NCBI RefSeq assembly: GCF_026242045.1
Contig: NZ_JAPJDO010000009.1
Coordinates: forward strand, 162,654 to 226,653
Source: Mycobacterium pinniadriaticum
Lineage (GTDB): Bacteria > Actinomycetota > Actinomycetes > Mycobacteriales > Mycobacteriaceae
Length of the DNA stretch: 64,000 nucleotides
Direction: 5' to 3'
Made by a program: the position numbers and the translations under genes. Positions 59,701 to 64,000 of the stretch are shown here, one piece after another; position 1 is the stretch's first letter; each line of letters starts with the position of its first letter. Below the pieces are notes generated by a model. The model had not been told where the DNA came from and did no database searches. It saw only the letters and a program-made list of their open reading frames with translations.

Positions 59701-60371
59701 GGCTCGGCGACGACCGCCTCGAACCGGTGGCTCTCGACTTCAGTCGGCAGGCGCACCTGGTGATCCTCGGCGACCGCGAGTGTGGGAAGACCGCGACGCT
59801 ACGGGCACTGTGCGGTGAGATCGTGCGCGCTACAACACGACGGCCGGCGCTGATGTTCGTCATCGACTACCGACGCGGTCTGCTCGGTCTCGCCGAGGCA
59901 CGAGATCTGCTCGGATATGCGTTCTCCGAGGGAAGTCTTGCCGACCAGGTGCCCAAGCTGATCACCCTGCTGCAGAACAGGTTGCCGGCCGCAGACACTT
60001 CGCTCGAGCAGCTCAAGGCCAGGTCATGGTGGACAGGTCCGGAGATCTTCGTGATCGTGGACGATTATGACCTCGTGTCGGCCACATCGCCGGACGCGCT
60101 CGGTTCACTTCTCTGTGTGCTGCCGCACGCCTCGGATATCGGGTTGCACCTGATCCTCGCGCGGCGAGGTGCGGGATCCGCACGGGCGATGTTCGAACCA
60201 CTTCTGGCGCATTTGCGCGAAAGCGGCGCCATGTTCTTGGTGATGAGCGGAAGCCCCGAGGAGGGCCCATTGGTCGGCCACCACCGAGCGATGCCACAGC
60301 CACCCGGGCGCGGTCTGCTGGTGACCCACGGGACGGCGCAACTGGTCCAGATCGGCTGGTGTGCACCGTGA
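56769..60371 (+). CDS. eccC4: ESX-4 FtsK/SpoIIIE-type ATPase EccC4
   Basis: 1200 residues from ATG 56769. Two membrane helices (about 38-80), then three ATPase domains with P-loops GATGSGKSE (~ residue 430), GAPRSGKSS (~ 755) and GDRECGKTA (~ 1000); the first is also marked by VLIDFKGGATF and LFIVVDEFAELL. EccC recognises substrates and powers secretion. Its TGA overlaps the next start (GTGA). Confidence 0.96.
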   Translation: MNRPVRLAPDFPTDDLIVGAPPQPPPMSGISRFAPILGVGAMVGVGALVWGTGMAARGPTAAVLPAMMLVSALGMAMRVGSRSSGGGLDRQRIHYLAELGRLSEQLSDAAQRQRASLLWTSPAPGSLWTLAGGRRMWERVRTDSDFCHVRIGVGRQRLARRIVVPPIGPVDDVDPVTADALRRFVHCHIALDDAPLAVALCGVRMLIIEGESTDACALVRAMVCQLAVLHAPDGVAIAALVADGYRRRWEWLKWLPHNGCSARGEPMVYESIPDSVIDDETRRRHVVLIVDGVDHQSLAAPGVTVIVVGGEVDESTALRLRVDTGRLAVRCGQSTEEFAAVDGLTMAQALTCARRLARHRGPGYPAPDDQRQWRTAFAINGPVSERVWQPVTGSARLRVALGAAADGGLVDLDIKEAAAGGHGPHGLCIGATGSGKSELLRTVVAGMIARHSPDDLNLVLIDFKGGATFLGLEGLHHVAAVITNLSQESHLVARARDALGGEIHRRQKLLRRAGNAVNLDSYQRRRDADPALPVLPTLFIVVDEFAELLSQQPDFADLFTMIGRVGRSLGVHLLLASQRPDEGRLRALESLLSYRICLKMSTAAESRAVLGVADAAELPSTPGAALLRTGDGRLIRFQATYLGARVRDRAQTELPAPGVRRFTSVPSVPRDIADDTEPTAWDVIVDRFRGLGSPAHQVWLPPLAKTPELTELREVAGGELSAAIGLVDLPFEQRRVPLVVELGGAGGNVAVVGAPRSGKSSVVRTLVTALAARLDAHRIQFYCLDFGGGTLDTLRLLPHVGSVANGRETELVRRTVSHIGAVLSARESAGNADRYADVFLVVDGWPTLREEFGDLEAAVTGFAGRGLSFGVHVILTAGRWADIRPALKDRIGTRIELRLGDPVDSDIDRKRAALVPMDRPGRGITRDGDHFLIAAPAGVSGDTRGSCQAPPVRLLPEVVDQAAVVDQAGGGSKGVLLGLGDDRLEPVALDFSRQAHLVILGDRECGKTATLRALCGEIVRATTRRPALMFVIDYRRGLLGLAEARDLLGYAFSEGSLADQVPKLITLLQNRLPAADTSLEQLKARSWWTGPEIFVIVDDYDLVSATSPDALGSLLCVLPHASDIGLHLILARRGAGSARAMFEPLLAHLRESGAMFLVMSGSPEEGPLVGHHRAMPQPPGRGLLVTHGTAQLVQIGWCAP

Positions 60372-61570
60372 TCAACGCGGTGCTGGAGATCGGCCCCGCC
60401 ACCGTACATTCTCGCCCAAACCGACATTCGGGCGGGGAAGTTCGAGAAGAAGTGTGCAAAACGTCGAACTCGGCGGAGATGGTCGCCGTGGCGCTCGCCG
60501 GGATCGACGACACCACGGTGTTGTACCGGGAACGGCCGATCGCGGTGTCCGACCTGTTGCGACAGATCATCGGTGCCCATGTCGAAACCGGCTGTGAATC
60601 ACTGACGATCGTGCACCCGTCATGGTGGCCGCGGCATCGGGTGGCACGCGTCGTCGATGCGGCAACGGCGGTCGCTGCCGATGTCCGCACGCTGCCGAGG
60701 TTCGCGGTCTTCGCCGCCGGAGATTCGACCACCATGGTGGAAATCGCCGACGACGTGGTCGCAATCAGCAGCCGGGACGAACCACCGAGGATAATTGCTC
60801 GTCCGCAAGATCCGGGCGATGTCGCGCGTACGCTCGAAACGGCTTACGGTACAAGGGTTGTTATCGATGCACCACCGGGAGTTACGGGTGCTCCCGAGTA
60901 TGCTCGCGCGCTGCGGGCGACCTTGACCCGAGTCGGCGTGGCAGTCGAACTGGCTCGCACCCCTGACCTGCCGCCACCACCCGCCTCGGCGGCGAAACCC
61001 GTCTCACCGTCCACGCGGCCACGACACTGGAGGGGGTCGGCACTTGTAGCGGTCTCAGTGGCCCTGACGCTCTGCGCAATCGGCCTGAATGCGGCCCGAC
61101 CACACGCTGCGGCACCGACCCTCGACGCCGTCAACCTCGTCGAAGGCCGCGTTACCTTGCTGATCCCGGCCGAGTGGGCGGTCACCCGGATTACCGCCGG
61201 ACCCGGATCGCGTCGCATCCAGGCAACCTCGCCGATCGAACCCAACGTCGCACTGCACATGACCCAAACATATTCTCCGGGGGAAACGTTGGAACGAACC
61301 GGTGCGACACTGCGCCGAGCCGTCGCCGATCAGCCCGGCGGGGTGTTCGTCGAGTTCAATCCCTCCGACCGTCGCGGAGGCCGCCCCGCTGTCACTTACC
61401 GCGAGATCCGGGTCGGGCGCGACATCCGTTGGGTGGTCGTGCTCGACGGGTCGACGCGAATCAGCGTCGGATGCCAGAGTGCCTCTGGTCGTGAGGAGAT
61501 GGTCGCCGAGCCGTGCGAGAAGGCGGTCGAGTCAGCCCGCGAAGTGACGGGAACCGTTGGGGGCGTGTGA
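60368..61570 (+). CDS. Type VII secretion-associated membrane protein
   Basis: 400 residues from GTG 60368, overlapping the eccC4 stop by 4 nt. N-terminal INAVLEIGPATVHSRP and HVETGCESLTIVHPSWW are typical of the actinobacterial T7SS-associated family (Rv3446c position). A Pro-rich linker precedes one membrane helix (about 220-240) and a periplasmic domain. It is found only in ESX-4-like loci; the role is unknown. Confidence 0.9.
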   Translation: MINAVLEIGPATVHSRPNRHSGGEVREEVCKTSNSAEMVAVALAGIDDTTVLYRERPIAVSDLLRQIIGAHVETGCESLTIVHPSWWPRHRVARVVDAATAVAADVRTLPRFAVFAAGDSTTMVEIADDVVAISSRDEPPRIIARPQDPGDVARTLETAYGTRVVIDAPPGVTGAPEYARALRATLTRVGVAVELARTPDLPPPPASAAKPVSPSTRPRHWRGSALVAVSVALTLCAIGLNAARPHAAAPTLDAVNLVEGRVTLLIPAEWAVTRITAGPGSRRIQATSPIEPNVALHMTQTYSPGETLERTGATLRRAVADQPGGVFVEFNPSDRRGGRPAVTYREIRVGRDIRWVVVLDGSTRISVGCQSASGREEMVAEPCEKAVESAREVTGTVGGV

Positions 61571-61575
61571 ACGTC
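61549..61575 (+). promoter_or_regulatory. ECF-sigma (SigM-like) promoter for esxU-esxT
   Basis: GGGAAC (61549-61554), 17 bp, CGTC (61572-61575) matches the GGAAC/CGT pattern of mycobacterial ECF sigma factors. esxU-esxT is a reported SigM target in M. tuberculosis. It overlaps the end of the upstream gene, and the start codon of esxU is 43 bp beyond. Confidence 0.55.
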
Positions 61576-61618
61576 GAAACCTGTGTCAACGTATACAACT
61601 CAACTCGAAGGATGAACC

Positions 61619-61927
61619 GTGACGACTCTGAGCACCGACTTCGATCTCATGCGCAGCGTTGCTGCGGCCGCCGACACCCGCAACGACGAGATCCGGGTTC
61701 TGTTGCAGGGCTTCATCACCCGCATGCAGTCGGTTCCGCCAACGGTGTGGGGCGGCCTGGCGGCCGCGCGATTCCAGACCGTCGTCGCGCACTGGAACAA
61801 CGAATCGACCACGCTGTCCCACGCCCTGGCCGGGATTGCCGACACGATCCGGAACAACGAATACGAACTGCGTGAGGCAGCACAGCTACATGCTCAGCGC
61901 ATCGCCGCAGTGACCGCAGATCTCTGA
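61619..61927 (+). CDS. esxU: WXG100 protein EsxU
   Basis: 102 residues, helical hairpin. The W-x-G turn is VWGG (Trp44-Gly46) and a Y-x3-E export motif, YELRE (82-86), lies in the second helix where substrates carry their ESX signal. The start is GTG 61619. It is partner of EsxT, encoded 9 bp downstream, and the predicted ESX-4 substrate. Confidence 0.93.
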   Translation: MTTLSTDFDLMRSVAAAADTRNDEIRVLLQGFITRMQSVPPTVWGGLAAARFQTVVAHWNNESTTLSHALAGIADTIRNNEYELREAAQLHAQRIAAVTADL

Positions 61928-61936
61928 CGAAGAGGT

Positions 61937-62236
61937 ATGACCATGGATCCCATTCTCTCCTACGATTTCGCGGAGATCGACGCGGCGGTGCTCGCTGACA
62001 TCCAGGGCACGTCGGCTCGACTGGGTGCCGCCCTCGACGACCTCAGCCGCCAGATCGCTCCGCTGCAGGAGGTGTGGACGCGCGACGCCGCGGCTGCCTA
62101 CCAGGCCGAGCAGGCGCGCTGGCAGCAGGCCGCGTCCGCGTTGAACGACATCCTCGTGCGCCTGGGCGCCGCGGTTCGCGACGGCGCCGCCGATGTGGCC
62201 GACGCCGACCGTCACGCTGCCGGAATGTGGGGCTGA
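61937..62236 (+). CDS. esxT: WXG100-like protein EsxT
   Basis: 99 residues, helical hairpin. The turn reads VWTRDAAAAY, so the W-x-G glycine is replaced by Arg, as I recall for M. tuberculosis EsxT. ILSYDFAEIDAAVLADI and HAAGMW fit the family ends. ATG 61937 follows AGAGGT. It forms the heterodimer with EsxU. Confidence 0.93.
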   Translation: MTMDPILSYDFAEIDAAVLADIQGTSARLGAALDDLSRQIAPLQEVWTRDAAAAYQAEQARWQQAASALNDILVRLGAAVRDGAADVADADRHAAGMWG

Positions 62237-62250
62237 CCGCCCAGTGAACT

Positions 62251-62291
62251 CTGTGCGGCCCCTTCGGAGGAGAGCCGTCGGGGCCGCACAG
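62251..62291 (+). terminator. I-shaped terminator after esxT
   Basis: CTGTGCGGCCCC (62251-62262) pairs perfectly over 12 bp with 62280-62291; the loop contains a further CGG/CCG. There is no T-run. It lies 14 bp after the esxT stop and insulates ESX-4 from the GAF regulator. Confidence 0.7.
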
Positions 62292-62396
62292 TCACTTCGG
62301 GCGTTCCGATCCGATGCGGACCTGGTGCGCCGAATGTGGCGTATCGTGGCCGCACGCGCGCCGGTCGGGGCGACCGCGCGAGGAGTGTGATCGCCG

Positions 62397-63692
62397 ATGG
62401 GCACATCCAGAACACCGCGCACCGGGGCCGGGAATTCACGGCCGTCGGCGATGCTGCGTGCGGTCCACGAACTCTTCGTCGCCGGCGAGGTCGACGCCTC
62501 CTACCTGGAATCCAGCTCGCTGCGCCCGATCGTGGCGAAGAGCTGGCAGCGCAGCCTGGCCAAGGGTGTCGACCCCGACGGGGCGGCCCAGCCCTCGCCG
62601 GTGGGGGAGGAACTGGCCCGCCTGCGCCAGGCTCACCCGCTGGCACCGGCCCTACCGGTGATCCGGCGTCTGCTCGTCGACGACGCCGCCGGCTCCGGGG
62701 TGGTGGTCGCGGTGACCGGTGCCGACGGCACCCTGCTGTGGGTGGAAGGCGACCGCAGCGCCTGCCGCCGCGCGGAGGCGATGAACTTCATTCCCGGTGC
62801 GGACTGGAGCGAACGCAGCGCGGGCACCAACGCGCCGGGGACCGCCCTGGCCGTGGACGCTGAGCTGCAGATTCATGGTTCGGAGCACTTCTCCCGCGTG
62901 GTGCAGCCATGGAGTTGCACGGCGGTGCCCGTGCACGACCCCACCACCGGCGCACTGCTGGGCGCCCTCGATCTGACCGGCGGATCACGGGTGGCCAGCC
63001 CGCAGGCGCTGGCGCTGGTGCGCGCCACGGTCGTTGCCGTGGAAAGTCACCTGGCGCTGCTGCGGCTGACCGGCTCGGTGGTCGAGGCCGCCCCGCGGCG
63101 CCCGAGGCTGGCAGTGCTCGGGTCCGAGCGGCCGCGCTGGCTGGTCACCGACGAGTTCGGGCATCTGCGTGCCACCCCGCTGACCGGCCGGCACGCCGAC
63201 ATCCTGGTGCTGCTCAGCGGTCACCCGGAGGGGCTCAGCGCCGACCATCTGGCGATGCTGCTCGACGACAAGGACCTCGATGTGGTGACGGTGCGCGCCG
63301 AGATGTCGCGGTTGCGCAAGGTCGTCGGCGCCGACGTCATCGACTCGCGCCCCTACCGGCTGCTGGTGCCGATCACCACCGACATCGGCGAGGTGTACGA
63401 GGCGCTCGAGGCCGGCGATGTCACCGCCGCCCTTGACCGGTATCCGGGGCCGCTTCTGCCGCAATCGATCTCACCGGCAGTCGGGAGACTGCGCACCGAG
63501 CTGACGATGACCTTGCGCGCCGCGGTGCTGGCCACCGGCGACCCGGCGGTACTGCGCCGCTGGCTGGACAGCCCCGACGGGCGGGACGACCGGGACGGCT
63601 GGCGGGCGTTGCACGACGGCACCCTGCCCGGCTCGGTGCACCAGGCCCAGGCCCGCGGCAAGCTGGCCGGACTGGACTTCGACCTGGCCTGA
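62397..63692 (+). CDS. GAF-domain transcriptional regulator (AcoR-like, without AAA+ domain)
   Basis: 431 residues from ATG 62397. N-terminal SSSLRPIVAKSWQRSLAKGVDPDG is the AcoR-type start; a GAF sensor (about 80-220) contains WSERSAGTNAPGTALAVDAELQI and WSCTAVPVHDPTTGALLGALDLTGG. The C-terminus holds a winged-helix-like region (about 262-320, LTGRHADILVLLSGHPEGLSADHLA ... EMSRLRKVVG) in place of the sigma-54 AAA+ module, in keeping with the absence of sigma-54 in mycobacteria. It precedes the aldehyde dehydrogenase it probably controls. Confidence 0.88.
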   Translation: MGTSRTPRTGAGNSRPSAMLRAVHELFVAGEVDASYLESSSLRPIVAKSWQRSLAKGVDPDGAAQPSPVGEELARLRQAHPLAPALPVIRRLLVDDAAGSGVVVAVTGADGTLLWVEGDRSACRRAEAMNFIPGADWSERSAGTNAPGTALAVDAELQIHGSEHFSRVVQPWSCTAVPVHDPTTGALLGALDLTGGSRVASPQALALVRATVVAVESHLALLRLTGSVVEAAPRRPRLAVLGSERPRWLVTDEFGHLRATPLTGRHADILVLLSGHPEGLSADHLAMLLDDKDLDVVTVRAEMSRLRKVVGADVIDSRPYRLLVPITTDIGEVYEALEAGDVTAALDRYPGPLLPQSISPAVGRLRTELTMTLRAAVLATGDPAVLRRWLDSPDGRDDRDGWRALHDGTLPGSVHQAQARGKLAGLDFDLA

Positions 63693-63701
63693 TCGGGCCG
63701 C

Positions 63702-63743
63702 GCAACGTTGCACGCCGCGTGCAACCGTGCTGCAACCCTGCAC
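63702..63743 (+). promoter_or_regulatory. Cluster of TGCAAC/GTTGCA half-sites upstream of the aldehyde dehydrogenase
   Basis: GCAACGTTGC (63702-63711) is a 10-bp palindrome overlapping GTTGCAC-gccgc-GTGCAAC (63707-63725); further TGCAAC (63731-63736) and TGCAC (63739-63743) follow. The cluster ends 58 bp before the next start and resembles AcoR-type activator sites, the likely targets of the adjacent GAF regulator. Confidence 0.6.
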
Positions 63744-63801
63744 TGCCTACTTTGAGTGACGACCGACACACTTCGTCGTCCCGAACAGGCAGGAGAATGC
63801 C

Positions 63802-64000
63802 ATGACCGTATACGCGAGGCCCGGCGCCGACGGCTCCGTGATGTCCTTCCAAACCCGCTACGACAACTTCATCGGCGGTGAGTGGACGCCGCCGGTGGGG
63901 GGTGAGTATTTCGAGAATCCGACGCCGGTGACTGGTGAGGTGTTCTGTGAGGTGGCGCGTTCCACCGGCGCCGATATCGATGTGGCGTTGGATGCCGCGC
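63802..64000 (+). CDS. Aldehyde dehydrogenase, 3'-truncated by the window edge
   Basis: 66 codons from ATG 63802, with AGGAG (63791-63795) upstream. [48 protein letters not shown] is the N-terminal substrate/NAD domain start of acetaldehyde/EPTC-inducible-type aldehyde dehydrogenases (Rv0458-like). The catalytic region lies beyond the window. Confidence 0.92.
   Translation, partial: MTVYARPGADGSVMSFQTRYDNFIGGEWTPPVGGEYFENPTPVTGEVFCEVARSTGADIDVALDAA

Noticed and set aside
52727..62236. ESX-4 locus as a recently acquired element
   Set aside because: Order and flanking genes match the ancestral mycobacterial position, with no tRNA, integrase or IS nearby and ordinary codon use.

Overview
The window is a dense, high-GC stretch of a mycobacterial chromosome, most likely a fast-growing Mycolicibacterium-type species. 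The evidence is gene content and order that match known mycobacterial blocks, frequent GTG starts, many 4-nt gene overlaps and an almost complete lack of intergenic DNA. No phage, insertion sequence, rRNA or CRISPR array is seen.

Layout. (1) 1-30600 follows the order of the M. tuberculosis Rv1008-Rv1026 block: tatD (partial), rpfB, ksgA, ispE, pks16, pth, rplY, lpqT, prs, glmU, tRNA-Gln, a tetR gene, mfd, mazG, lpqU, eno, a ftsB-like gene, a DUF501 gene and ppx. It carries local insertions: an antisense Ser/Thr kinase between ksgA and ispE, a methyltransferase/MFS-USP/iron-sulfur/DUF998 group, a short-chain dehydrogenase, an ArsC-like gene, and an efeUOB iron-uptake operon behind IdeR-like boxes. 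(2) 30600-42907 is accessory DNA: a DUF4383 gene; a P450-alcohol dehydrogenase-Cys/His-rich micropeptide cluster; a divergent histidine kinase/response regulator pair; a ferredoxin; a PLP-barrel homologue; three tandem F420-type LLM oxidoreductases; and, directly upstream of these on the same strand, a cyclic-nucleotide-domain histidine kinase and a response regulator fused to a thioredoxin-reductase-like flavoprotein. (3) 43229-47980 is the alpha ribosomal operon (infA, rpmJ, rpsM, rpsK, rpsD, rpoA, rplQ, truA). (4) 47977-50784 holds four tandem secreted cutinase-like hydrolases. (5) 50847-52653 is an EamA transporter with a divergent CGNR regulator and an in-frame gene remnant. (6) 52727-62236 is a complete ESX-4 type VII secretion locus (eccB4, mycP4, eccD4, eccC4, a T7SS-associated protein, esxU, esxT). 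(7) 62397-64000 is a GAF-domain regulator followed by a truncated aldehyde dehydrogenase.

Blocks 1 and 3-6 lie far apart in M. tuberculosis (Rv10xx versus Rv344x-346x), so a synteny junction falls in the accessory middle. The most unusual candidate system is the five-gene minus-strand run 37115-42907. Its genes are separated by only 4, 39, 17 and 12 bp and combine a redox-type two-component system that has no DNA-binding output with three F420-type oxidoreductases. Other notable points are a 36-residue Cys/His-rich peptide gene with a consensus Shine-Dalgarno, several long perfect hairpins (including one inside the 5' end of truA), a candidate ECF-sigma promoter for esxU-esxT, and a 27-bp tandem repeat in glmU.

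All calls come from reading the sequence and translated proteins; no database search was possible. Comparisons with M. tuberculosis genes are from memory.
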